Positions 10,092 to 20,750 of a stretch of DNA of 64,000 nt are shown here, piece after piece. The position numbers and the translations under genes are program-made. The notes under the pieces were generated by a model. The model did no database searches, was not told the origin of the DNA, and saw only the letters and a program-made list of their open reading frames with translations. Numbering within the stretch: the stretch's first letter is position 1; each line of letters begins with the position of its first letter. The stretch is taken from assembly GCF_035083965.1 (NCBI RefSeq), contig NC_089723.1, positions 29,701,193 to 29,765,192 of the forward strand, in the 5' to 3' direction. The stretch is from Branchiostoma lanceolatum (taxonomy: Eukaryota > Chordata > Leptocardii > Amphioxiformes > Branchiostomatidae).

Positions 10092-11289
10092 AAGCCTTCT
10101 GTGCTAAGATTATCATTCCGAATTCAAGGTGATCTGACTTTAAGTGCACTTTACTTTGGCTGGTAATGTACATTTTAATTGTAAAAATAGTCTCTGAACA
10201 GACCGATGTCAATTTGTCTTAAACCAAAATAATGCTTTGATGAAATTTTTGTATTCTTTTTAAGGAATGACGGGGAAATATAAATTATTCAACCCCGCCC
10301 CATGTACACAGCCTTTGTTGCCCAGAAACATAGGAGAAAAAAGTAGAATGAAGACAAGAACAACAGTATAATCCTTTGATTAACATTTTACTTTGCGATG
10401 GCCACATTGTATCTGACATTGTGCGATCAGTATTGCCTTTTGCAATACAAAATCATTGACTGTCATTCATACATACTGTTCTCAAAGCTTAAAAATTATC
10501 TATATAAAGATAAATATTGGCTGTTTTTGTGTTAAAATCCTTACAGATGTCGAGATAAAAATCTTTCCAACAAGACAATGAATTGGTGAATGAGGTACAT
10601 ATACACTGTTCCAATATTTGCCCATTTCCATATACAACGTACCAGCACTCTAGTATAGAAGACACAAGTACATGACCGAATAACAGAGAGGAATGTCATA
10701 TCAATCCATGTGTTTTTAAAAGCATGTCCACAGTTGCTTCAGACTTAAAAGACATAATATGTATTTCTTATATATAATAACTGTACATATGTTAACATGT
10801 TATGTAAAAAGCTGATCCTTATTTGATATGATCATATCAACTATTCTTCAAGAGTCATTTATAATGTAACACATGATGCAGTGTCTACAGCTATATCAAT
10901 GATGTTGGAAGAAAAGGGATAATTATATTTACTATTATGATAGTTCTGTCGATAAAGACGTGAAAGTACATGATTCATATTCAACGTGGGAATGTAAAGA
11001 ATGTGCAATTTTGTGCTACCAACATCTGAACCCAAGTTATGAATGTGTAAATGCTGGAAACGACTACCACGTAGGTTATCGCTGATCGCCCCACTACCAC
11101 CGCAAATACATGTACGCACCAAATGTAAGTCACTTCAATGCTTACTGCTCATCTTTGCTATGTATTACATTTTAACAAATGAATTGACACAAATAAATCA
11201 GTGTTATGATAAAGCATATACGTCGTGGACCTGAATTATGGGTGGAATCAAATCGCATAACTATTTTGTACTGCTCTGCAGAGATTCTG

Positions 11290-11555
11290 TCCGTGGTACT
11301 GAAAACCTACTCCAATTGTTATAAACAGTCCACGTCTTCCACATACTATCACTCTGACAAACTACTTTCCACCTGTTGTTACAAATGTAAAGTTGCCAGC
11401 TATACGAGATTTGGTGCAAGGATATCATCGATTCAGACTCTTACAGTTTTGGCAAGTACACTTTGAAAAGTTGAATAAAAACGCTAAGTTGTAAATTTGA
11501 AGAAAAGTCGTCGGTGTGCATAGCTACACTCTATCTTTCCGCACTTGTACATGGA
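11290..11555. repeat. Direct repeat flanking the UGT segment, right
   Basis: This is the counterpart of 6006-6270 and also of 16855-17110. It marks the start of duplication unit B. Confidence 0.75.
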
Positions 11556-11806
11556 TTCATGCTGTAAATGAATAACACCGCTCATAAAGACAAACAACCA
11601 GTTGTATAGTTATATATGTCTTTTTAATTAGAAGATAAGTAACGTGATAGCATACGTTCTTGTACCCTGTTTCTGACCGCATGTCAAAGTAACGGGAGGC
11701 TTTTCCTCATTCAGTGTTACAGAAATGGTTACACCAGCCCTTTTGTACTACCACGTGGAAAGTCAGTGTAAATCTATATTTTCCATAAAAGAAGCTGTGC
11801 GTCATA

Positions 11807-11900
11807 TCACAATATGGCTTTGTCTTCACACACATTTCTTGATGTGCTAGATTTTACAGCTGTTGGGTTGCATACACATGGAACTGGTTCAGACCTATGC
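11807..11900 (-). CDS. Possible terminal exon, copy B (uncertain)
   Basis: A short frame ends PCVCNPTAVKSSTSRNVCED-KAIL before a stop at 11807. Copy C at 17361-17440 keeps the same ending with few changes. Three cysteines are present. No clear acceptor can be assigned, so this may be 3' untranslated sequence. Confidence 0.2.
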
Positions 11901-12227
11901 GTACTGGTTATATTAATCAACACAATATAACAATGTTTGGTATCACAAAGAGGGCTAGTGTAGCATCTATCTATGCTATTTGTTACACTATTTTGTTCTG
12001 TCGGCAGCATGAACGTCAAACATACAAAACCTTTCAATGTTGTCATTGTTAGTTACATACATGATGGTGGGTTATCACATTAATTTCCTTCTTAATTTTG
12101 TTAGTCTGCTATGTGTTTTTTTTAGCAGTTCCAACATTTTTCAATTAGCGACATTTCATGAATCAGGAGAGAACCCATTTTCCATTACTACTGCATGTTG
12201 ATGTACTGTTACGGCACTGTAATATTA

Positions 12228-12473
12228 ATGTATGCTTATTTCTGACTTGTATGTTGTGACGATCATTAATTGAAAATGGACAAACACCAAAAACAACTTC
12301 GGCTTCAGTGCCTCAACAGCGTTGTACTTCAGGACCACAGCTGCATTTGCATCCTGGCACTCTCTCTGCCCCACCAGAATGATGTATGAAGTTCTTTGAC
12401 ACAATCGTTTCTGCCCATCAAAGCACATAGCCTCCAGCCTGCCATTCCTAACATCTCTGTACTTGTTACAAAA
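12228..12473 (-). CDS. Possible 3' exon, copy B (uncertain)
   Basis: The counterpart of 93-338: an acceptor-like tgtcccag followed by [20 protein letters not shown] and about 60 more codons to a stop at 12225. It lies downstream of the stop that ends the proline-rich exon, so it would need an alternative splice or belong to a different transcript. Confidence 0.25.
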
Positions 12474-12689
12474 CTGGGACAGTCAAGGGCTAATTCTTTT
12501 CTCCATAAGATTCTGATGTAGACAAACTTTATGTGTCCTTTTTTATCATTCTTTTTTTGGGGGGACTCGTCTTTTAACACAATGGATAATTGAAATGGGA
12601 CCATATGGGAACTTAACAGAGAGGAGGAAAACGTAGACGGATGGACAAAATATAGGAGCTGGATAAAAAGGGTCGGGGCTGATCATGAA

Positions 12690-13230
12690 TTACGTCGGAG
12701 GGAGAACAGGGACAGAGGGGTTGGAGTGGGAAGGGACGGTGTGGGAGGGGCTTAAGTCTGTGGTGACCAGGGGGTTAAGTCGGGGAGGGGGGCGTACGGC
12801 AGGGGAGGATTGGTGTTGTCGAGGAACTGTGAGATGGGCTGGGAAGGGGCGGTGTCTGAGGCGGGATAATAAGGGGCGGCGGCGGGGTTCAATGTAGAAG
12901 GGGTGGAGACGGGAACAGAGGGGGTGGACTGGGAAGGGGCGGTGTATGAGCTGGGGTAAAAAGGGAGGGCGGTGGGGTCTAGTTCACTAGGGGTGGATAC
13001 TGGGACAGAGGGGATGGACTGGGACGGGACGTCGAGTGTCCAGGGGGGGTAATCAGGCAGGGGGACATATGGCAGAGGGAGGTTGGTGTTGTCGAGGAAT
13101 AGGGAGGTACATCCGGGTGGCAGAGGGGGGTGGATATGAACGTAGGGGGTGATCTGGGGAGGGGTGGCGGCGGCAGACGGAAGCGGCGGGGTGCTGGGTG
13201 TCAGGATGGGTGCGGGATCTGTGAAAGCAA
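12690..13230 (+). repeat. G-rich low-complexity block (proline-exon, copy B)
   Basis: Purine- and G-rich plus strand made of variants of gggaaggggcggtgt and ggggtggagac. It is the complement of the repeated proline codons of exon 3. Confidence 0.6.
12752..13218 (-). CDS. Small gene copy B, exon 3 (proline-rich, last)
   Basis: The acceptor gctttcacag above 13218 joins in phase 1 to give DPAPILTPSTPPLPSAAATP and about 135 further Pro/Ser/Thr-rich residues to a TAA at 12752, which copy A also has. An alternative acceptor 33 nt upstream would run into an in-frame TGA and was rejected. Confidence 0.5.
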
Positions 13231-15815
13231 GAATCTCATCATGAATCAGCTGTGAAAAAAACACATTGAAAATCAATATAAAAATAGATAGTCTTCAGCA
13301 AACTCACTGACTTTGCACTTTTCAGTCAAGTATGCAATTAATTTTTCATGAGATTACTTGCAAATCAAAACAATGTGGAAATACAAGAAGAATGAAAGAC
13401 ATAGATAAAGGCGGAATGATTACTATTCTTGATCTATTTCTACCTAAGACATCTAAAGGCATTGACTTCCTTTCTGTATGCAAAGCTAGGAGTTGAATTG
13501 TCCAACGTTTTGGTAGATGAACGGATTGGACGACTCAAGCAAGCAGATGATTTTGTTGTTCGTTGAGATGTGAGAAGTTTGCGGCAATGTTGGAGTCGTC
13601 TATGACTAATTTACTCATTTTTAAGGTATTTTTGACATATTGACACACTAAAATGTACAGTATTTAACGCTACTTCACCGAAGTTCGATAAAACCGAGTT
13701 CCTTCCGATAAGATCTAATTGAAACCAACCTGGCAACACAATAAACAATAATTTTCTGTTGTATGCCAATATCATAGATTACCTTTGTCACTTATTCTGT
13801 ATGACCCTATATGTTATATTTGCTCTCTAGTCCTGCTGATACAATGTTATTGATGCTGCATCTAACATATATCCCCAAATACCGCACGTTTTTAAAAATC
13901 CCGTATACATGTTACCCTGTGAATTTAGGTGAAGTAGCGTTACCTATTCTAAAAGATCTAATTGAAACCAACCTGGCAACACAATAAACAATAATTTTCT
14001 GTTGTATGCCAATATCATAGATTACCTTTGTCACTTATTCTGTATGACCCTATATGTTATATTTGCTCTCTAGTCCTGCTGATACAATGTTATTGATGCT
14101 GCATCTAACATATATCCCCAAATACCGCACGTTTTTAAAAATCCCGTATACATGTTACCCTGTGAATTTAGGTGAAGTAGCGTTACCTATTCTCTCGTTA
14201 ATAGGCAGTTGAAGTTCGGGCAATATTCCTACCGTTCAGTTGGAATCCTGTTGTGATGTTGAGTTCTGTTTGGGCCACCACGTTTTCAATCACTTTGTTC
14301 AGAATATCTGTATGTAAAGAATGTAAAACAATTTTTTGTAATAGTGGTTGTGAGGCTTTTTACTGGTATAGTGACTCAATTTGCCTTATTTAAAGATGGC
14401 TGTGATTTACTTGTAGCCATACAAGTGTCACTATCTTAAGTAAAAAGTTTGGTATAGGAATAGTGCCGAGGGTTTGGTACAAGTTATCAAGTATACTGCA
14501 TAAACATTAAAGTCAAACAGTTATGTACAACATTTTCTGTGGCAAACGTAAGAAAAGGTAGAAATATTCTGTCTTTCACAGGATTCCAGTACATTTACTT
14601 TGTCTTTCAATTACTCAAGAATTTCACGTCGGCACCTCAAACAGAATTGTTGACGCCTTGCCGGTCTACTGTACCTGTGAATGACTTTTACAGGTGACAT
14701 CATGGTAATGTACAACTGATTGATCTACAAGCAGTTCTACCGGTGGCAATGGCAGTATCCAAAGGCCCAAACACTATTTGGACACTGTTTTTCCCTTTGG
14801 ACACTGTCATTGTCACCGGTTTGTCTGCTTGCAGATCGAGTAGAAACTAATTTGTGCTAACGCATGTACCCACAGTTTTCTTCATACTCAGTAGTGGAGG
14901 TGTGGTTATCTGAGCATTTCCCAGTACATACCGGTAACGACGTCGACGTCTCCTACCGAGGACGGGACATCGGTTGAGTACGGCACTAGTGGCTCGGCGG
15001 GGACGGGCGGTGGAGCGGTGTCCGTGGAGGCTACTGTGAAAAGCGTCGTTTAGCGACATTGTCAAAACTGATTCTCCCTTCCCCGAAAGTTATAGACCTT
15101 GTTTTCACTTTTCCCCGAAGCCTGCTTTGTGAGGCTTAGCCACATCGTGTGGCGAACACAAACATAGGAATATACGAAACAAAACATTAATATATACTAT
15201 TCTTCCTAAGTCACAGTTAAATGTCTATTCAACAGACTTTTACAATATTCTTTGCCGGTCTACTGTGTATTGCAGAGGAAGAAGGTCTAGTCAGAGTTAA
15301 GCTCCACCACATTACCATCTAGTTGAGGCCGTTTGATGATCTGATATAAAGTTGTATTGACATCTCAAACATCGCATGTGAAATTCGCCACCGTTGCTAG
15401 ACTAATAAAACATATAACATATACATATAACTTTAACCTTCTCCCTGCTGCCTAACTCTGTAACCAATAGGGAATTGGGTGCCAAACGGCTTTTTTCTAA
15501 GGTCCTGTGACCCGACAGTTACTACCAGCATCAAATCTAGATATATAATTCCGTGTCTTCAATTCAAAGTTGAGGCTTTTAAAATGCAATTCGGTAAGAA
15601 CACCAAAATCACTTCCTTAGCAGCTCATGCTTGAGGTTACCTTTTCTGTACTCCTCTTCTTCATCATTTGCTTGTTTGTTGTGGTTGATGAGACCACAGG
15701 TGCATAGCGTCAAAAATGCTGACAGGAATCGTGATGCCCTTCCCGGCTTCTTCTTCTTATCGAGAAACTTGTTCTCCACAGGGGAAGACGGTTTTGGTCC
15801 TGCTTTCTTGGCCAT
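12752..15815 (-). CDS. Unrecognised small basic/proline-rich protein, copy B
   Basis: Exons 15641-15815, 14932-15033 and 12752-13218 join in matching phase 1 and give about 247 residues. The N-terminus is Lys/Pro-rich (MAKKAGPKPSSPVENK). It is followed by a 14-residue hydrophobic stretch with two Cys (SAFLTLCTCGLI), then an acidic run. Exon 2 adds a Pro/Asp-rich linker. Exon 3 is low complexity and built from two kinds of repeat: PSVPVSTPS... with YP and TAPSQ (about 30 residues, twice) and FLDNTN.PLPY.PLPD (twice). The hydrophobic Cys segment could be a membrane anchor or palmitoylation site, which is inference. I recognise no family. The intact frame in B against the broken one in A suggests B is the functional member. 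Confidence 0.5.
13711..14193. repeat. Tandem 240-bp duplication, copy B only
   Basis: 13711-13950 and 13954-14193 appear identical base for base, separated by three bases. Copy A has only one such segment. The identity implies a very recent event, or an assembly or PCR artefact. Confidence 0.85.
14719..14837. mobile_element. Small palindromic element (copy B)
   Basis: Same foldback as 3347-3462: arms gatctacaagcag and ctgcttgcagatc around the tttggacactgttttt centre. Confidence 0.45.
14932..15033 (-). CDS. Small gene copy B, exon 2
   Basis: 102 nt, acceptor tttcacag, donor ACCG|gtatgt, phase 1 in and out. Encodes ASTDTAPPPVPAEPLVPYS and an Asp/Val-rich end. Confidence 0.5.
15641..15815 (-). 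CDS. Small gene copy B, exon 1
   Basis: ATG at 15815, 58 codons plus one base, donor AAAAG|gtaacc. It matches copy A exon 1 with conservative changes, and the Met is conserved in both copies. Confidence 0.55.
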
Positions 15816-15889
15816 TTTGTCTCAGAAAAAGTGAGCGGTACAGGCGGGAAGTTCTCGAACATCACAGTTGAGGTATGAGATGACAAAGG

Positions 15890-15972
15890 AAAAACAATCG
15901 GAACGTCGGACCAATCAGAACAATCGGAACGTCGGACCAATCAGAACAAATGGAACGTCGGACCAATCAGGT
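15890..15972 (+). promoter_or_regulatory. CCAAT-box repeat array upstream of copy B gene
   Basis: Three near-identical units of cggaacgtcggaccaatcag at about 25-bp spacing, 75-150 bp upstream of the exon 1 start codon. This is the intact version of the array at 5047-5155 and a plausible proximal promoter. Confidence 0.5.
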
Positions 15973-16154
15973 TGCGATTTGAAATGTCAGATAAGTATCT
16001 TTATGTCATGCCTGGGCCTGATACGGGTGTTCCGGACCGTGTGATAACTATCCGGATCACATAGGGTTCGGGAGTGTTATCACACAGGCTTCCATAGAAT
16101 TTTGATGATCGACGTCTATTATTCTGCTACATACAGGTGGTTTGGGTCAAGGCA

Positions 16155-16700
16155 AAGACTGATTTGAGCAATGACAATGACGGCAATGAAGCATCGTCCA
16201 GTGACTAGCGACGGTACTCAATTCGGACACTGTTTTGAGCAATGACCATGACGGGATGGAGCGCCGCCCAGTGACGGGTGATGGTTCTCCAGTCAGCTAA
16301 CATCTTAATTAATGTATCCGGTTTGTATTTTTTTTAATTCTCACTGAAATGTACCATATTGGGCGGCGCTTCAGTACCACCATGTTCATAGCTCAAATTA
16401 GACGTTGCCTTGCTGAAGTACCGTCACTCGTCACTGGGCGGCGCTTCGGTAACGTCATGGTTATCGCGCGAACTAAACCGTGTCTGACAAGTTACTCGTT
16501 ACTGGGGTGCACTTGGTCATGTCTAAAATTAGACTTTGTCTGACTGGCGTACCATCGCCCATCACTGGGAGGCGCTTCATCACCGTCATAGTCATTGCTA
16601 AAATTAGACCTTGTCTGAACGGAATGCCGTCGCTCGTCACTGGGCGGCGCTTCAATCCCCGCCATGGTCATTGCTCAATCATTCTGCCTGACAGGAGTAT
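16155..16700. repeat. Inverting minisatellite, copy B
   Basis: About two units in one orientation (16160-16300) and five in the other (16355-16695), each about 65-80 bp, built around gtcactgggcggcgcttc and accgtcatggtcattgc. It has more reversed units than copy A, so the array has changed size since the duplication. Confidence 0.65.
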
Positions 16701-16849
16701 CAGTGCTGTCCTTGGTCGGAAAGCCACGTTCCTAAAGTGTTGTCCTTGGTACTGAAAGCCGATTCTTATAGTTAAAATCTTTGCCTCTGCCTTGAAATTA
16801 TGTCAAAGCCAAAGCAAAACACGAAGCACAACTACGTCTCTGCAGAGAT

Positions 16850-17980
16850 GCTGTCCTTGGTATTGAAAGCATGCCCCAATTGTTATTAACAGTCCCAGGA
16901 TTCCACATACTAGTACTGCATGTATCACTCTGCCAAAGTGCTACCCCCTGTTGCTACAAATGTAAAATTGTAAGCTACAATGTACAAGAGATTTGGTACA
17001 AGAATACCAGTAATTCAAACACTCATAACTTTGGCAAGTACAATTTGAAAATTAAAATAAAAAATACTAACTTGTACATTGAAGAACATCTTTCTGCACT
17101 AGTACATACACTCATGCCGTCTATAAGTAAATGAATGACACCACTCACAAAGACAAACAAGTCATGCAGTTTTATAGTTATATTTGTTTGAACAGAAGTT
17201 TAGTAACATGATGGCATATGTTCTTGTACCCTGTTTTTGTCAAAGTAACGGGAGGCTTTTCGTCATTCAGAGTTTGACAAATGATTACATCAGCCCTTTT
17301 ACTAACATGTGGAAAGTCAGTGTAAATCTATATTTTCTATAAAAGAAGCTGTGCATCATATCACAATATGGCTTTGTCTTCACACACACATCTTGATGTG
17401 CTAGATTTTACAGCTGATGGGTTACATACACATGGAGCTGCTTCAGATACTGATAACATTAATAAACACAATATAACAATTTTGTGTAACACAAAGATTG
17501 CTTGTACAACATCATTTACATCATAAAACACTGGTTTTCTGCTGAACAAGTGATTTCAACTGGTGTGAAGTTCCATTTGAACACATAACAACAGATAACG
17601 ACATAATTCGAGCTTTCAGTGTTGGAAAAAATCAAACAAAATGTATCGGTAGATGTATAAATTGTAAGGTAAAAAAAGTATGCAGGTTTCCATGCAATGT
17701 GTTACACTATATCATATTCACCACATAAACATTACACAACCAAAACCTTTCAATGATATTGTCATTGTTAGTAATAAACATGATGGTGAGTTATTATTTT
17801 CATTCCCTTCTCTTGTGTCTGCTGCATTTAACATTACTACTGCATGTTACTGTATGTTACAGTACTGTAGTAATGTTACTCAGTATGCAAATTTCTGGCT
17901 TATATGTTGTGACGATCATCAACGGATAAACACCAAAAACTCCTGGGACATACTTAATGAAACTGATACAAACAGATATT
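16850..17980. repeat. Segmental duplication, truncated copy C
   Basis: This stretch matches about 11290-12310, the 3' end of unit B. It includes the shared block near 17180-17360, the short ORF end at 17361 and, more diverged, 17850-17945, which resembles 12180-12300. The similarity fades after about 17980, so only the 3' end of the unit survives here. No upstream exons of the small gene are present. Confidence 0.7.
17361..17440 (-). pseudogene. Copy C remnant of the terminal ORF
   Basis: It ends PCVCNPSAVKSSTSRCVCED-KAIL, matching 11807-11900. The upstream exons are absent from copy C, so any coding role is lost. Confidence 0.3.
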
Positions 17981-20534
17981 GATAAAATCAAATCACAATG
18001 TTCATCACTTTTGTTACAGCACCAGATAAAACTCAATGAAAAATATGAACCATAAAGTTCAATGTCACCATAAAAAAACTCTTATCAATGTTAAAACAGA
18101 ATGTCTCTATGGCTGGGATGCTACTGCAAATAAGGTTTCCACCCTGTTAAAAACATTGAAAAGATGATATACGTGTACATTGTAGCCAAATGTTTCATTT
18201 GACGCTGTAAATCAACATGTATACATAATCCAAAATATCTGAAATTTTCCACTCGAAAACACAAAATACTATAAAAAAAGGCCAGGCCATTGAGGTGTTG
18301 CCAAAAAAGTTAAACTGTATCACACTTCACTGGCACTTATAAAATTAGCAGAAGTATTTTGTTACAATTCTTAAGTAATACTTAAGAAGCCCAACAGCTT
18401 CTTAATTTTTGGCAAGAACTGAAATTTGGCATCTTTTGATGGAAGCCTTTGAACCAAGGGGTTGAAAGGAGTTTCACTCATAGCCTTTAATAAGCCATCT
18501 CACAGTTTCAGCATAGCAGGGGATTGTGGGTAAGGTCAGAGGTTAAGAACGGTTAAGACCCTCAATAGTAAACAAACATCGAAATGTTGCAAAAGCAGAC
18601 ACAAAGAACTGTTTACAAAGGACCTTAAACTTTGACCTTAGACAATGCATCATCACACATGCACATGAGCACATGGAACATTGAGGCAGCTTATTGATTG
18701 ATGACTTGATACATGTACATTATATAATTGATGCATTGCCAGGGAAGTTTATTACATAGTTCCTTGCACAGTTCCCACAAGGCACAATTATACTACTGGC
18801 CTCTCTGCAAAATGGGAATTTTACAACTTTGTTCATGATATCAACAAGTCATAATGATACACTATACACTGAAGGTGTTCATGCTTTCTGATGCACAGTC
18901 TAATAAGGGATATACGTAGATGGCTACATTGTAATGGCATTATAATAGTCTGTATTGTCTTACCAGAAGAAATGTTCTTCTAATGACAATAATATTAAGA
19001 CGCTGTTATCTGAGATTTGTAAATGCATTAATTTTGCTAGCAGCCCAATAGACTTTCACAGCAATTTTTGCAGTCCACAAAAGTATAAACTTATTGATTA
19101 ACACAACAACAAAACATAGACCAATCCTGGCAGTCTATTACAATTAGCAGTTCAACCTATGAGAGACTGGCAATTAGCAGTATAACCAATGATAGAGCGG
19201 CTGCATGTCCTTCAAATATTTGCATTTTTGTGTTTTTATTCTATTTTGCATTTCTTTGTATTGACGGAGGTGGGAGGGGCTATATCCTTTTTGGTTTAAG
19301 GAGGAATAGGTAGAACTGTATCAACTGGAACAGGAGTGTAAAATATGGGTGAAAGGTAGTCTGTTGAATTTTATACCTGAAGACTTGTCTTCCATATGGA
19401 TAAACAAGAGTAGTAAGTTTGTTAGTCATAACATTCCTAACAAAAACAACAGACAAACAAATTGCAAAAAAAAACACTTTGAAAGCTTCCACAGTTCTCT
19501 TACACTTACCACTTCTATTGAAGATTGTATATAAATATATAAAGTCATTTTACACGTCATAAAGTGTTGTACTATTCACATACCCGACGTTATTAATAAC
19601 ACTGCACATAGAGAACAATTTCACTCTGCAACTTGTTAAAACCATAAAAGCAAAATGTTAACAAACAAATCTAAAAATAAGACTTAGTAACATGTTATAT
19701 TAGGCGGTGAAACATCTTCTTGACAGTATAAAGCTTATAGGTGGGTTTTTGAATTGCTCCCTTGTAATTTGTTAGTAAGACTTATGATTATATATTCTTT
19801 TAAACTAGTACAAGTTTTTCATACTTTCAAGACTATGTTAGTGTCACATAAGTACCAAGTATATCTTGCACTGCATGTGATTTGTACAAGAGGTTCTTTT
19901 TGAACTTGATGTATTCAACTTTACAAAGTGTTTTGGTACCTTTTATACCACATGCTAATAGCTGAAAGACAGAAAACAAACCTTTACCAAATCTGGACAT
20001 TAAAGTATTCACTCCTTATTGGTTATATTTCTTCATATGTCCTCCATGCTGTTTATAATGGGACGGATAGGTGGTGTGAATAGATAACTGTTTTGTATGT
20101 ACTTGGCGACAGATGACACTACCGGGTACCATTTTTCCATGTCACCTTTCTTTCTTTCCAGAATTTACAAAGAATTCAGTCCAGATATTGGTTAACAAGA
20201 TTTACATGTATTAGTCTGGAATCTTTTCTGATTAATGTGATATTCCACGCCCTACCTCTACACTCAAAACCGTCTCATAATTACAAGTACATATTAATAT
20301 CTTGTATATCTGCAATAGCCCTATTGTGCAGTTTATCTCCTCCAAATTTGTCCTCTTTCCTTAACAAAATGGCAAGAACTAAATGCTGTTAGCTGTGGGA
20401 TACAACCGAGTTGCCAACTGGACGTTATATGCTGAATGAGTGAATGTCTACAAGTAAGCTGTTATCCCATGTTTTTGGCGACGCCTCAGGGGCGTGCCTA
20501 ATTGTATAGCAGTGTTAAATGTTGTCTGCTGCTC
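17981..20534. other. Intergenic / probable HOMER 3' UTR region
   Basis: No ORF resembles a protein. Sequence is AT-rich and unique-looking. A minus-strand AATAAA at 19235-19240 could end the HOMER transcript with a 3' UTR of about 1.3 kb, but no nearer canonical signal was found and the assignment is tentative. Confidence 0.4.
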
Positions 20535-20750
20535 TCAAGCATCGAACTCGGTCTCCTCGCTGTTGTTGCTGGCGGTGACGGTGACCAGCTGCTGGTGGAG
20601 GACGGTCAGCTCGTGGAGCTTGTTGCCGATCTGCTGCTCCAGGTCGCGTACGCGTTGTGCGTCTCGCCTGTGGTCGCACAGGACCGTGTCCAGCTGGCCC
20701 TCCAGGGTGGAGACTCTCTGCTGTAGGTCACGCTTGTCCTGATCACAAGT
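20535..20750 (-). CDS. HOMER: HOMER last exon (C-terminal coiled coil)
   Basis: Acceptor ctcccctcag, 71 codons and TGA at 20535-20537. Heptad-rich [18 protein letters not shown] and [18 protein letters not shown] match the Homer tetramerisation helices. The short polar tail ends EETEFDA. Confidence 0.92.
   Translation of the reverse strand, partial: TCDQDKRDLQQRVSTLEGQLDTVLCDHRRDAQRVRDLEQQIGNKLHELTVLHQQLVTVTASNNSEETEFDA

Larger units (their letters stand above)
9087..11240. other. Intergenic region upstream of UGT
   Basis: No gene is visible on either strand. Apart from the CCAAT pair at 9540-9605 and the foldback element at 9886-10091, it is AT-rich unique-looking sequence with short spurious ORFs. 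Confidence 0.6.
11240..17110. repeat. Segmental duplication, copy B
   Basis: This is the complete unit of the duplication. It begins with a block at about 11240-11555 that matches 5960-6270 and 16830-17110, and continues through 3' exon-like ORFs, the G-rich proline exon, exon 2, exon 1, CCAAT array and minisatellite. It lacks the two transposon insertions seen in copy A and so preserves their empty sites. It carries its own private 240-bp tandem duplication at 13711-14193. Confidence 0.85.

Noticed and set aside
20494..20742. Plus-strand ORFs over the last HOMER exon
   Set aside because: Antisense shadows of a GC-rich coiled-coil exon.
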